Shown one piece after another: positions 1 to 8,893 of a stretch of DNA of 64,000 bases. Source of the stretch: Planctomycetota bacterium (GTDB lineage: Bacteria; Planctomycetota; UBA1135; GCA-002686595); the NCBI GenBank assembly GCA_020638875.1, contig JACKHS010000001.1:248001-312000 (forward strand). The letters run 5' to 3'. The position numbers and the translations under genes were made by a program. Numbering within the stretch: position 1 is the first letter of the stretch; each line of letters starts with the position of its first letter. The notes under the pieces are model-generated. The model was not told the origin of the DNA. It made no database searches and saw only the letters and a list, made by a program, of their open reading frames with translations.

Positions 1-1570
1 ACATGCCGCCGCTGCCCTTCAGCTCGGCCGCGACGCGGAAGCGCTCCACCGCCGCGCCGGTCGCGTCGACGACGCGGCCGCGCACGCTGCTGACGCCCTC
101 GAGCGAGAGCACGAGGCCCTGCGTCCCGCCGGCGACGTCCGCGCTGCGCGCGCGCCACGTGCCGAGGTGCTCGCCGTCCTCGTTCTTCTGCCGGGCGCTG
201 ACCACGTACGGTCCGTCGCCGAGGCCGAGCACCTCGAAGGCTCCGTACGCGTCGGTCTCGGCGCTGCCGTCGCCGTCGAGGTTGCGCGGCATGCCCATGC
301 CCATGCCCTGCCCGGCGATCTTCGCCAGGTCCACGCCGACGTAGACCTCGATGCCCGCGCCGGGCGCGCCGTCGGGGTACAGCACCGTGCCGGCGATGCG
401 CTTGCCCTCGTCGACCTGGAGCAGGAGGCCCTCGCGCAGCTCGCCCTCGCGCACCTCGCCGGACAGCTTCTGCCTCACCTCGGGGCGGTTCGCGGGGCGG
501 CAGCGCAGCTCGAGCTTGCCGGGCATCACGTCGTTCAGGCGGAACGCGCCCGCAACGTCGGTCGTCGCGGTGCTCAGCGCGCCCATGCCGTCGCCGATCG
601 GCCCCGAGAGGCGCGCGCGCACCTCCGCGCCGGCGAACCCCGCGCCGCTCGCGTCGACCACGCGGCCGGCGAGCGTCGCGCCGTGGCGCAGCTCGAGGTC
701 GACGCGCACGCGCTCCCCGGGCCCGGGCGCGAGCCCCGTGCGCAGTTGCGCCGCGTAGTCGTCGTGCCTCGCGAGCATGCCCCACACGACGTCCGGCGAG
801 AGCGCGCGGAACTCGAAGGCGCCGACGCCGTCGCTCGACGTCTGCATCTGCGTCGCGCGGCTGCCGAGCTCGTAGGTGCTGAAGTTCGCCGTGACGTCCG
901 GCCCGATGGCGAGCACGGCGTCCGCGAGCGCGCCGCCGCCCGCGACGCCGTGCACGGAGCCCTGGATCCAACCGCCGAGCGCGCCCGAGAGCACGGCGTC
1001 CTCGGCGTCGAAGGCCACGGCCTGCGAGGCGCGCGAGTAGGTGTAGCGACCGCTGAGCGCGAGGTGCGCGCGCCCCAGCCGCCGCGAGCACGCCACGCGG
1101 AAGCGGCCCTGCGCGTCGACCTCGGCCTGCGCGAGCAGGTCGCGCCCGGCGCCGCGCTCCTCCCACGCGAAGCGCGCCGGACCGTCCTCGTAGTACAGCC
1201 GCGGGTAGCGCAGCGGTTCGTCGAGCGAGAGCACGAGCAGCCGCTCGTCGGCCGGCGTCTCCGGCGCGAGCAGCACGCGCCCCTCGACCCACACCGTGTC
1301 CTCCTCGGCGAGCTGCGGCCGCGCGGGCGCGTCCTCCTCCGACTCGGGCGCCGTGACCTCCGCGCGCGACGACTCCGCGACGCTCGGCGCCGCCGCGTCG
1401 GCCGCGGCGAGCTCCGCGCTCGTCGGCGCGTCCTGCGCGACGGGCGCGGCGCCCTCGACCGCCGACGGCGCGTCGTCGGGCGCGGAGAGCTTGACGAAGG
1501 TCACCGCGAGGGCGGTGAGGGCGACGAGACCGATCAGGACCAGCAGCGGTCGGGCGGAACGCTGGGACAT
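1..1570 (-). CDS. Carboxypeptidase-regulatory-like domain protein, membrane anchored (partial, C-terminus off window)
   Basis: The frame is open from an ATG at 1570 to the left edge, giving 523 visible residues. The N-terminus (MSQRSARPLLVLIGLVALTA) is a single hydrophobic signal anchor. An Ala/Glu-rich, probably disordered linker follows to about residue 70, then repeated beta-sandwich segments of the carboxypeptidase-regulatory (CarboxypepD_reg/PEGA-like) type. Typical units read GRVVDASGAGFAGAEV and end in G-A-F-R/E-V. Such modules usually form extracellular stalks or adhesive domains; no catalytic domain is visible in the part present. The protein is likely exported with its bulk outside the cytoplasmic membrane. 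The next gene upstream (DUF3592, same strand) is 132 bases away, so co-transcription is possible. The specific role is unknown. Confidence 0.75.
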   Translation of the reverse strand, partial: MSQRSARPLLVLIGLVALTALAVTFVKLSAPDDAPSAVEGAAPVAQDAPTSAELAAADAAAPSVAESSRAEVTAPESEEDAPARPQLAEEDTVWVEGRVLLAPETPADERLLVLSLDEPLRYPRLYYEDGPARFAWEERGAGRDLLAQAEVDAQGRFRVACSRRLGRAHLALSGRYTYSRASQAVAFDAEDAVLSGALGGWIQGSVHGVAGGGALADAVLAIGPDVTANFSTYELGSRATQMQTSSDGVGAFEFRALSPDVVWGMLARHDDYAAQLRTGLAPGPGERVRVDLELRHGATLAGRVVDASGAGFAGAEVRARLSGPIGDGMGALSTATTDVAGAFRLNDVMPGKLELRCRPANRPEVRQKLSGEVREGELREGLLLQVDEGKRIAGTVLYPDGAPGAGIEVYVGVDLAKIAGQGMGMGMPRNLDGDGSAETDAYGAFEVLGLGDGPYVVSARQKNEDGEHLGTWRARSADVAGGTQGLVLSLEGVSSVRGRVVDATGAAVERFRVAAELKGSGGM

Positions 1571-1702
1571 CGCGGGGCAGGGGTTGGGGAACCGGGGCGC
1601 GAGCGCAGAGGGCCTACGAGGGCCGCGCGCCGGCATTCTGACGCCGGCGGCGCTTTTGACCCAGGGAGAACGACGCGGCGGCGGAGCGCCGCACGCGTGG
1701 CC

Positions 1703-2176
1703 TCAGCTCGTGCGCGGCGGCAGGGTCGCGAGCAGGCGCGCGGCCACCAGCACGACGAGGCCGCCGAGGGCGATGAAGCCCCACGCGCGGCCCGTGCCGC
1801 CGGCGTGCAGCACCGCGCGCGCGGGGTCCTGCGGGTCGTAGCGCACCTCGACGGTGCTCCCGGGCGGGAGCTCCGCCGCCGCCTGCTCGGCCGCCGCGCG
1901 CGTCGCGAAGAGCGCGGGCCCGTGCACGTCCCAGCGGTCGGAGCGGTAGACGACGCCGTCCAGCTCGTAGCGGTAGCGGAGCGCGAGGCGCCAGGATTCG
2001 CCCGGCTTGGGCGGCGGCTGCACGTCGCGCGCGACGACCTCGCCGGCCGCGCGCGGCCACGCCGCGGTGGCGCGCGCCTCGACGAGCAGGCGCGGTCCGT
2101 ACCAGCCGCCGACGGCGAGCGCGACCAGCAACAGGATCACGATGCTGCCGATGCGGCGGTTGCGGGGAGTCGTCAT
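1703..2176 (-). CDS. DUF3592 family membrane protein
   Basis: This encodes 157 residues from ATG 2176, chosen over an upstream in-frame start because it lies directly before the hydrophobic segment (IGSIVILLLVALAVGGW, residues about 9-25). A second membrane helix near the C-terminus (WGFIALGGLVVLVAARLL) brackets a soluble beta-rich domain. That domain contains RYRYELDGVVYRSDR and VEVRYDPQDPARAVL, both characteristic of DUF3592: a 'Y.Y...G..Y.s' core and a 'V.YdP.dP..a.l' strand. The function of DUF3592 proteins is not established. The gene is divergent from the radical SAM gene starting at 2259, with 82 bases between them that must hold both promoters. Confidence 0.7.
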   Translation of the reverse strand: MTTPRNRRIGSIVILLLVALAVGGWYGPRLLVEARATAAWPRAAGEVVARDVQPPPKPGESWRLALRYRYELDGVVYRSDRWDVHGPALFATRAAAEQAAAELPPGSTVEVRYDPQDPARAVLHAGGTGRAWGFIALGGLVVLVAARLLATLPPRTS

Positions 2177-2258
2177 GCGAAGGTCTGCGGTGCGCGGTTC
2201 GAGCGCTCGGCGCGGAAGTGCGGCCCTACGCCCGCGCCGGTCCAGTATTCTGCCGGCC

Positions 2259-4150
2259 GTGCGCACGCTCCTCGCCTACGCCCCCCACCGCGACACGTTC
2301 GGCTACTCGATGCCGCCACCGGGGCTGCTGCGCTTGGGCGGCGAGCTGGAGCGGCGCGGCGTGGCAGTCGCGCTCGAGGACCTCGCCTACCGGCTGGCCG
2401 CGGGCGAGCTCGGCGAGGATCCGATCGAGGGCGGCGCGGCCTGGCTCGACCGGCGCGGCGCGTACGACGTGCTCGGGCTGTCGGTGATGGGCGCGACGCT
2501 GCCGGCCGCGCTCGCGCTCGCCGAGCGCATGAAGGCGCGCCGGCCCGGGCTGCGCGTCGTGCTCGGCGGTCCGGGGACCACCGGCATCGACGCGGCGCTC
2601 GTCGAGCGCTTCGCGCAGGTCGACGCCGTCGTGCGCGGCGAGGCCGAGCGCACGCTGCCCGAGCTGCTCGCGCGCTGGGCGCGCGGTGCGGACCTGGACG
2701 GCGTGGACGGCGTGACGTGGCGCGACGCGGACGGCGCCGTGCGACGCGAGGCGCGGCGCGCGCAGCTCGCCGACCTGGGCGAGCTCGCGCCGTACGCGTG
2801 GCACCTGCTGCCGCCGCTCGCCGACTACAAGCGCATCACCGGCGAGAGCGAAGGGCTCGTGCCGCTCGACTCGGGCCGCGGCTGCGTCTACGACTGCTCG
2901 TTCTGCACCATCGGGCGCTTCTGGGAGCGCCGCTCGCGCGTGCTGCCGGCCGCGCGGCTCGTCGACGAGGTGCTGGCGCTCGACGCGCTCGACGGCGCGC
3001 GCAACGCCTACCTGTGCCACGACCTGTTCGGCGCGCAGCGCGAGGAGGCGCTGGCGTTCTGCGCCGAGCTCGCGCGCCGCGGCCCGCGGCCGTGGGAGTG
3101 CCGCGCGCGCGTCGACCACCTCGACGACGCGCTGCTCGACGCGATGGCGGCGGCCGGCTGCTACCGCGTGCTGCTGGGCGTCGAGTCGGCGGCCGCGGAG
3201 GTGCTCGCGCGCTGCGACAAGCGCCTGCGGCCCGACGCCGACGTGCTGCGCGTCGTGCGCGCGTGCGCCGCGCGCGGCATCACGCCGATCCTGTCGCTGA
3301 TCCTCGGGCTGCCGGGCGAGGGCCCCGACGAGCTCGAGGCCTCGCTCGCGCTGTGCCTGCGCGCGAGCCTCGCCGCGGGCGTGAACCTCTCGCTGCACCT
3401 GCCCAACCCGCAGCCCGGCTGCGGCCTCGGCGAGGAGCACGGCGCGGCGTCGCGCCCGGTCGAGGGCATCCCGCCCGACATGGCCTTCGGCGCGGGCGAG
3501 ACGGCGGTCGAGCGCGCGCTCGTCGCCGCGCACCCCGACCTGTTCTCGACCTTCGCGCTGCTGCCGCTGCCCGAGGACGAGCTGCGCGCGCTGAACGAAC
3601 TCGCGCGCGAGCTGCCGCCGGTGCTGCAGCGCTACCCGCGCACGTGGGCGCTGCTGGCGCGCGCGCGCGGGCTCGCGAACGCGGCGCTGTTCCGCGCGTG
3701 GCGCGCGAGCGGGCTCTCGTTCGAGGGCTTCGCGCAGCGCGCCGGCGACGACGCGACGCACGACGCGCTGCGCTGGGAGCAGGCGCTCGTGCGCGTCGCC
3801 GCGCGCGGGCCGCTCGAGCGCGCGCGGCGCACGGCGCGCTCGTGCTGCGCGTGCGCGCCGAGCGCGTCGCGCTGCGCCACGACCTCGTCGCCGCCACGGC
3901 CGCGCTCGCCGACGGACGCGCGCCCGACCTCGCGCCGCGGCCGACGCGCCTCGTCGTGCACGCCGGCGCGCGCGGGGTCGTCACCTCGCGCGTGAGCGCC
4001 GACGTCGAGGCCGTGCTCGACCTGCTCGACGGCGCGAGCCCCCTGAACGACCTCGAGGCGCGCGCGCCGGGCATCGGCGCGGCCCTCGAGGGACTCCACC
4101 GCGCGGGCCTCGTCGCCTACGAGGGCGGGCCCACCCGAGACGAACCATGA
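2259..4150 (+). CDS. B12-binding radical SAM protein, one frameshift near 3815-3845
   Basis: Translation from GTG 2259 gives an N-terminal cobalamin-binding Rossmann domain (about residues 1-170, with GLSVMGAT and VVLGGPGTTG). A radical SAM domain follows whose cluster motif CVYDCSFC has Cys209, Cys213 and Cys216. Near 3815-3845 the protein-like sequence moves to another frame, equivalent to one missing base in a GC tract. It then runs on through LVLRVRAERVALRHDL to a stop at 4148-4150. The restored C-terminal 100 residues look like a small PqqD-like winged-helix domain (DVEAVLDLLDGASPLNDL). The stop overlaps the next gene's start (ATGA), so the two are translationally coupled. Substrate is unknown; B12 radical SAM enzymes commonly methylate unactivated carbons or rearrange substrates. 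Confidence 0.8.
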
Positions 4151-6393
4151 TCCAGCGCGAGCGCTTCCCCGTCACCCTCGTCTTCCCGCCGCAAGGCCAC
4201 TTCACGCAGCCGTACCTCGCGCTGCCCTGCCTGAAGGCGTGGCTCGAGGCCAACGGCTTCGACGACGTCGAGCAGCTCGACCTCTCGGTCGAGGCCTACG
4301 ACGCGTTCCTCTCGCCGCGCTACCTCGAGCGCTGCGCCGCGCGCGTGCGCGACCGGCTGCCGCTGGAGGGCTTCGCCGCGCGCGACGAGCTGCGCTTCGA
4401 GGACATGGCCGCCTTCCGCGCGGCGGCCGAGGCGGCGGTCTCGGCGAAGGAGGTCGTCGCGCGCATCGAGGACGCGAAGGCCGTACTGCGCGGCGAGGCG
4501 TGCTTCGACCCCGAGCGCTACGTGCCCGCGGTGCGCACGCTGTACCACGGCCTGCGCCTGGTCTCCGCCGCGCACTTCCCGAGCCAGCTCACGCCGCACA
4601 ACTTCACGATGCGCTACGCGAACGACCGCTCGGCCGAGGTGCTGGCGGCGACGCGCGACGAGGAGGAGAACCCCTTCCTCGCCTGGTTCCAGAACGACGT
4701 GCTGCCGCGGCTGCTCGAGCGCCGGCCGAAGGTGCTCGGCATGAGCGTCATCTACGGCAGCCAGCTCATCCCCGCGCTGACGCTCGGTCGCCTCGTGAAG
4801 GAGGCGCTGCCCGACTGCCACGTGACCGCGGGCGGCGGCTTCCTCGCGTACATCGGCGAGAAGCTGATGAAGGCGCCCGGCGTCGACGCGTGCCTGGACT
4901 CGATGATCTTCCACGAGGGCGAGGCGCCGCTGCAGGGGCTGTGCGAGGTGCTGCGCGACGGCGGCGACCTCGCGCAGGTCGGCTCGCTGACCTGGTTCGA
5001 CCGCAGCGGCGCGACGCCGCGGGCGGTCGCCAACCCGTCCGGGCACCCGGTGCGTCTCGAGGACGCGCCGCTGCCCAGCTTCGACGGGCTGCCGCTCGAG
5101 CTCTACTTCGCGCCCGAGCTCGTGCTGCCCTACGACCTCAACCGCGGCTGCTACTACGGCGAGTGCACGTTCTGCACGCTGCCGACCGTCATCGGCCCGG
5201 GCTACCGCACGCGCAGCGCGAAGCGCATCGTCGACCACGTGCTCGAGCTGAAGCAGCGCCACGGCTGCGCGCGCTTCTCGTTCGTCACCGACTGCATGCC
5301 GCCCGGCATGATCCGCGACCTGCCGCAGGAGCTCGTCGACCGCGAGGCGGACGTCAAGTGGTGGTGCGACGCGCGCATCGAGCGCAAGGCCTACGACGCC
5401 GACGGCGCGAAGCTGCTGTACGCCTCGGGCTGCCGCAAGCTGCTGTTCGGCTTCGAGACCGCGACGCCGCGGCTGCTCAAGCTGATGAAGAAGGGCCAGA
5501 GCCTCGAGGCCGTGAGCGAGGTCGCGCACGCCTGCAACGACGCGGGCATCAGCGTCACGTTCTACGCGATGGTGGGCTTCCCCTCGGAGACGCTCGAGGA
5601 GGCGCGCGCGACGCTCGACTTCCTGCGCCGCCACGCCGGCGTCGTGCGCGAGGTCTCGCTGCAGACCTTCCACATCGACGAGGTCGCGCAGACCTACCGC
5701 GAGCCCGAGACCTTCGGCATCGAGATCCTGAGCGACCCCGAGGCCGACCTGCAGCTCTACCACGACTACCGCGCCGAGGTCGGCATGACGCAGGAGGAGG
5801 CGGCCGAGATGTTCGAGGAGCTGATGGCCGGCTTCCGCGACTTCTTGCCCATCTTCGCCGGCGACAACCTCTTCTACTTCATGCAGAAGAGCCACTACTT
5901 CCTGCACCTCGCGCGCGGCACGACGCCCGACGAGTTCGCCGCGGACTGCCTCGAGCGCGCGGAGCACAAGCGCCGCGCGGAGCTCTCGGACGACCTCGTC
6001 GTCGGGCCGAGCACGCACGCGCTGCGCGTGCCCTTCGACTACTCGGCGGTGCTGCACACGCTGGCGACGCCGCTGGCGCGCGCCGCGCGGCCCGACTTCC
6101 TCACGGGGCGCTTCGTGCACAGCGCCGACGAGGAGGCCAAGGCGCGCCTGGCGCCGCTCGCGCGCGAGGAGCGCGTGCTCGTCTACGACGGCGCGGCCGC
6201 CGAGTTCCTCACGCTGCGCCCCGACGGCCTGCGCGCGCTCGAAGCGCTGCGCGCCGCCGGCGACCTCGGCCGCCTGCGCGCGCGCGTTGCGCTGCACGGC
6301 GACCCGGACGGCGCCTCGCGCGCCGGGCTCGACGCCTTCGCGACCGAGCTGCGCCGCGCCGGCGTGCTGCGCCCGAGCGCGGCCGCGCGCTGA
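4147..6393 (+). CDS. B12-binding radical SAM protein
   Basis: This is a 748-residue protein whose ATG overlaps the preceding stop. The N-terminal 270 residues form an extended cobalamin-binding-type region (VLGMSVIYGSQLIPALTLG, then a GGGFLAYIGEK turn). The radical SAM domain carries CYYGECTFC (Cys335, Cys340, Cys343), a C-x4-C-x2-C spacing rather than the common C-x3-C-x2-C. A glycine-rich strand (LLFGFETATPRLLKLM) and a further barrel strand (YAMVGFPSET) follow. The last 100 residues (VLVYDGAAAEFLTLRPDG...LRRAGVL) resemble the PqqD-like C-terminal domain of its upstream neighbour, so the pair are probably paralogues acting in one pathway. No precursor peptide or other obvious substrate gene lies between or beside them. 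Confidence 0.88.
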   Translation: MIQRERFPVTLVFPPQGHFTQPYLALPCLKAWLEANGFDDVEQLDLSVEAYDAFLSPRYLERCAARVRDRLPLEGFAARDELRFEDMAAFRAAAEAAVSAKEVVARIEDAKAVLRGEACFDPERYVPAVRTLYHGLRLVSAAHFPSQLTPHNFTMRYANDRSAEVLAATRDEEENPFLAWFQNDVLPRLLERRPKVLGMSVIYGSQLIPALTLGRLVKEALPDCHVTAGGGFLAYIGEKLMKAPGVDACLDSMIFHEGEAPLQGLCEVLRDGGDLAQVGSLTWFDRSGATPRAVANPSGHPVRLEDAPLPSFDGLPLELYFAPELVLPYDLNRGCYYGECTFCTLPTVIGPGYRTRSAKRIVDHVLELKQRHGCARFSFVTDCMPPGMIRDLPQELVDREADVKWWCDARIERKAYDADGAKLLYASGCRKLLFGFETATPRLLKLMKKGQSLEAVSEVAHACNDAGISVTFYAMVGFPSETLEEARATLDFLRRHAGVVREVSLQTFHIDEVAQTYREPETFGIEILSDPEADLQLYHDYRAEVGMTQEEAAEMFEELMAGFRDFLPIFAGDNLFYFMQKSHYFLHLARGTTPDEFAADCLERAEHKRRAELSDDLVVGPSTHALRVPFDYSAVLHTLATPLARAARPDFLTGRFVHSADEEAKARLAPLAREERVLVYDGAAAEFLTLRPDGLRALEALRAAGDLGRLRARVALHGDPDGASRAGLDAFATELRRAGVLRPSAAAR

Positions 6394-6394
6394 C

Positions 6395-7768
6395 TCACTC
6401 GCCGCGCTGGAAGGCCAGCGCGGCGGCGAGCTGACGGCGCTCGAAGTCGTCCTGCGTCCGCGCGAGCGCGCGCTCGAGCGCCGCGACCGCGTCGGGGTGG
6501 CGGTGCTCCTGGAAGTAGCCCGCCAGGCGGCCGCGCTGCGTCGTCTCGACGTCGAGCCAGGCGGCGAGTCGCCCGGCGACGCCTGCCTCGTCGATCGCGA
6601 TGGCGGCGTTGAGCGCGGCGTTGGCCACGTAGCCCTCGGCGTCGCCCACCGCGTCGAGCAGCGTCGGCAGCGCGCTCGGCGAGCCGACCTCGCGCAGCGC
6701 GTGCGCGGCGCCGCCGCGGTAGTCCGGCGCCTGGCCGACCTCACGGACCATCGCGCACAGCGTGGGCACCGCCGCCTCGCCGTAGGCCGCGAGGCCCATC
6801 AGCGTCGGCCACCAGAGCTCGCCGGCCGGGCCGCGCAACGCGTCGCGCAGGCGCGGCAACGCGGCCTCGCCGAGCAGCGGCGCGAGGTGGCCGAGCGCGT
6901 ACTCGCGGTCCGCCTTGGGCGGCACGGCGTCCGCGGCCGGGAAGGCCGTGGCCTCGAAGAGCGGCGCGGCGCGCAGGTCGCCGAGCACCGCGAGCGCGTA
7001 GCCCGCGCGCAGGCGCGTGCCGAGCTCGTGCGCGTCGCCGAAGAGCGCGACGTAGGTCTCGCGCAGCTCGGCGCGTCCCGCGGGCGCGAGGCGCTCCAGG
7101 CACTGCCGCGCGCCCGCCTCACCGCCGTGCGTCAGCCCGCGCACGAGGGTCGCGTCGTCGCCGACGCGCAGCCCGTCCGCGCGGAAGCTCGCCGCGAAGA
7201 CCTTCCCCCCGCCGAAGACGATCAGCTCTCCGGCCGCCTCGTCAATCCAGGCGTCCTCGAGCCACCAGATGCTCGAGACCGTGTGCAGCAGCGCCTCGAG
7301 CTCCGCGGGCTCGAACAGCTGGTCCAGGCGCCGATCGGTGACGACGCGGCCGGCCGCGTCGAAGGTCGTCAGCGAGTGCCCGTAGCCGAGACCGGCGTAG
7401 CGCTCGAGCGCCGCGAAGCCGAGGCCGGTGTCCGAGACCACGCTCCGGTAGGGCGCCTGCTCGAACTCGCCGCGCGCGATCACGCGATCCTCGGCACGCG
7501 GCCGCGTCCGGGCCTCGCCGCGTTCCCCCGCGATCGGCGGCACCCCCTCGCCGCGCTCGAAGCCCTCGCCGCGCTCGAAGCCCTCGCCGCGCTCGAAGCC
7601 CTCGCCGCGCTCGAAGTAGGTGAAGCGCGTTCCACGGAAGGAGCCCTCCCAGGCCACGCCGTACTGCCCGCCGGCGCTGGCGACCACTTGCGGCTCGAAG
7701 GGCATCCACTCGTCGACGGGCAGCGGTGCGGCGAAGAAGAAGGCGGCGGCGAGGACGGGGCTGATCAT
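6395..7768 (-). CDS. Exported HEAT-repeat protein with tandem FERGEG hexapeptides
   Basis: This encodes 457 residues from ATG 7768, which begins a clear signal peptide (MISPVLAAAFFFAAPLP). An upstream in-frame ATG at 7792 would add eight residues and is less likely. Residues about 53-76 are four perfect copies of FERGEG. A beta-rich middle part follows (FDAAGRVVTDRR, GELIVFGGGKVFAASF). The C-terminal half is alpha-helical HEAT-like repeats, for example LFGDAHELGTRLRAGYALAV, HALREVGSPSALPTLLDAV and NAALNAAIAIDEAGVA. HEAT solenoids mediate protein binding, and here the protein would act in the periplasm. It converges on the radical SAM pair: its stop lies one base beyond the end of the gene at 4147-6393. 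Confidence 0.75.
   Translation of the reverse strand: MISPVLAAAFFFAAPLPVDEWMPFEPQVVASAGGQYGVAWEGSFRGTRFTYFERGEGFERGEGFERGEGFERGEGVPPIAGERGEARTRPRAEDRVIARGEFEQAPYRSVVSDTGLGFAALERYAGLGYGHSLTTFDAAGRVVTDRRLDQLFEPAELEALLHTVSSIWWLEDAWIDEAAGELIVFGGGKVFAASFRADGLRVGDDATLVRGLTHGGEAGARQCLERLAPAGRAELRETYVALFGDAHELGTRLRAGYALAVLGDLRAAPLFEATAFPAADAVPPKADREYALGHLAPLLGEAALPRLRDALRGPAGELWWPTLMGLAAYGEAAVPTLCAMVREVGQAPDYRGGAAHALREVGSPSALPTLLDAVGDAEGYVANAALNAAIAIDEAGVAGRLAAWLDVETTQRGRLAGYFQEHRHPDAVAALERALARTQDDFERRQLAAALAFQRGE
7545..7616. repeat. Perfect 18-bp tandem repeat, 4 copies
   Basis: Four identical head-to-tail copies of ccctcgccgcgctcgaag lie inside the HEAT-repeat gene, in frame, encoding FERGEG on the minus strand. 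Perfect identity including third codon positions points to recent expansion by slippage, so copy number may vary between strains. Confidence 0.95.
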
Positions 7769-7892
7769 CGGGGCTCCTGGGCGGGCGTACACGCGGGGAA
7801 CGACGCGCCGCGGCCGATCTTGGCGAATCTCGCCGCTTCTCGCCTCGCGCGCGGCGCTCGCCTTCGCGCTGCGGGCGGGCTAGGCTCCCCGC

Positions 7893-8153
7893 GTGAACGA
7901 CTCCATCGAGCACGCCGAGCTGCGCTACCCGCGCCGCTGGGAGTTCCGCGTGATCGGGCGCGACACGGGCGACCTGCTGGGGGCCGTGCGCGAGGTGCTC
8001 GGCTCGCGCGACCACGACCTCGCGCCGGGCCACGACAGCGCCAAGGGCACCTTCCACTCGTTGTCGGTGGAGCTGTGGGTGCGCGACCAGGAGGATCGCG
8101 ACGCGCTCTTCGGCGCGCTGCGCGACCACGCGGCGGTCGTCTACGTGCTGTAG
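7893..8153 (+). CDS. DUF493 family protein (YbeD-like)
   Basis: This small protein has 86 residues from GTG 7893. It matches the DUF493 layout: a short N-terminal strand followed by FRVIGRD, a helix, a central SLSVELWVRDQEDRDALF and a hydrophobic end (AVVYVL). The family has a ferredoxin-like alpha/beta fold resembling ACT domains and is usually discussed as regulatory, but its function is not established. The 3' end overlaps the convergent hemerythrin gene by 13 bases. Confidence 0.75.
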   Translation: MNDSIEHAELRYPRRWEFRVIGRDTGDLLGAVREVLGSRDHDLAPGHDSAKGTFHSLSVELWVRDQEDRDALFGALRDHAAVVYVL

Positions 8154-8587
8154 CAGCCCAGGCGCCGCACGGGCGCGGCGGCGCGCGCGGCGGCGACGGC
8201 GGCCAGGGCCGCGGCGTCCAGGCACGCCTGCGCGCGCTGGAAGACCTCGCGCTCCTCGTGACGCACGTGCGCCGCGAGCGCACGCCCGAAGCCGGCGAGG
8301 GCCGCCGCGTCGCGCGGCGCACCCGGGGCGCAGGCCGCGCGCAGCGCGTCGTGCTCGCGCTCGATCCGCTGCGCCGCGACGGCCTCCCCCGCCGCGCGCA
8401 ACGCCGGCAGCAGCCCGCGCTCCTCGGCCGCGAAGTGCGGCGCGAGCTCGGCCGCGAAGCGTCGCGTCGCGTCCTCCCAGGCGGCCGTCACGTCGCCGCC
8501 CGCCGCCGCCCGCTCGCAACGCCGCGCGAGCACCAGCGCGTGGTGGTGGTCCTCCGACAGGTCGCGCAGCTCCGCGCAGCGCTTCAC
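8141..8587 (-). CDS. Hemerythrin HHE-domain protein
   Basis: This is a 148-residue all-helical protein. The GTG at 8587 was chosen because it overlaps the stop of the upstream gene (GTGA). It begins with a helix bearing LSEDHHHALVLARR, followed by ELAPHFAAEERGLLPAL, IEREHDALRAA and AAHVRHEEREVFQRA. These supply the spaced His and Glu residues (HH, H..EE, E.EH, H..HEE) of a hemerythrin/HHE four-helix bundle that holds a non-heme di-iron site. Members bind or sense oxygen or NO, or take part in iron homeostasis. The C-terminal tail is Ala-rich. Translational coupling with the 65-aa membrane protein upstream suggests a shared role. Confidence 0.8.
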   Translation of the reverse strand: MKRCAELRDLSEDHHHALVLARRCERAAAGGDVTAAWEDATRRFAAELAPHFAAEERGLLPALRAAGEAVAAQRIEREHDALRAACAPGAPRDAAALAGFGRALAAHVRHEEREVFQRAQACLDAAALAAVAAARAAAPVRRLGCYST

Positions 8588-8781
8588 GGCAGGAGCTCGC
8601 CGTGCTGCAGCCAGTGCCACGCCACGTAGAACCAGCTCAACGCGCCGTGGATCAGCGCCCACAGAATGCTGTGGTTCACCTTCCAGCTCAGGAGCGCCGC
8701 CAGCACGCAGCCGACGCTGCCGAAGATCCCGCCGCCGCAGCAGCCACAGCTCCTGTTCGAGCCCGGTCCGTCGTCGCTCAT
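8584..8781 (-). CDS. Small Cys/Gly-rich membrane protein
   Basis: This encodes 65 residues from ATG 8781. The N-terminal part contains a cysteine/glycine cluster (CGCCGGGIFG). Two hydrophobic segments follow (SVGCVLAALLSW and WALIHGALSWFYVAWHWL), the second rich in Trp and His. The stop overlaps the hemerythrin start by four bases. The Cys-rich head and the coupling to a di-iron protein suggest a metal- or redox-related membrane role, but I do not recognise the family. Confidence 0.6.
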   Translation of the reverse strand: MSDDGPGSNRSCGCCGGGIFGSVGCVLAALLSWKVNHSILWALIHGALSWFYVAWHWLQHGELLP

Positions 8782-8893
8782 GCGCCGAGTGTAGCCACCG
8801 GGCCGGGCGGGCCCGCCAGGGCCCTCCGTCTTGACGCCCGGCGGACGCTCGCGGAGGCTGGAAGCGGCTCGCCGCCCCGTCTACCCTGCCGCC

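Noticed and set aside
3815..3845. Programmed ribosomal frameshift
   Set aside because: No slippery heptamer or clear stimulatory structure; similar losses occur in three other genes, always in GC-rich tracts, favouring sequence error.
167..4150. Plus-strand open frame of over 1300 codons
   Set aside because: Most of it is antisense to the carboxypeptidase-regulatory gene and out of frame with the radical SAM gene; its sequence is Arg/Ala/His-rich without domains. Only its last ~100 codons match the true, frame-shifted C-terminus of the gene at 2259-4150.
7545..7616. CRISPR-like or regulatory repeat array
   Set aside because: Units are directly adjacent without spacers and keep the reading frame of a protein, so this is a coding tandem repeat.
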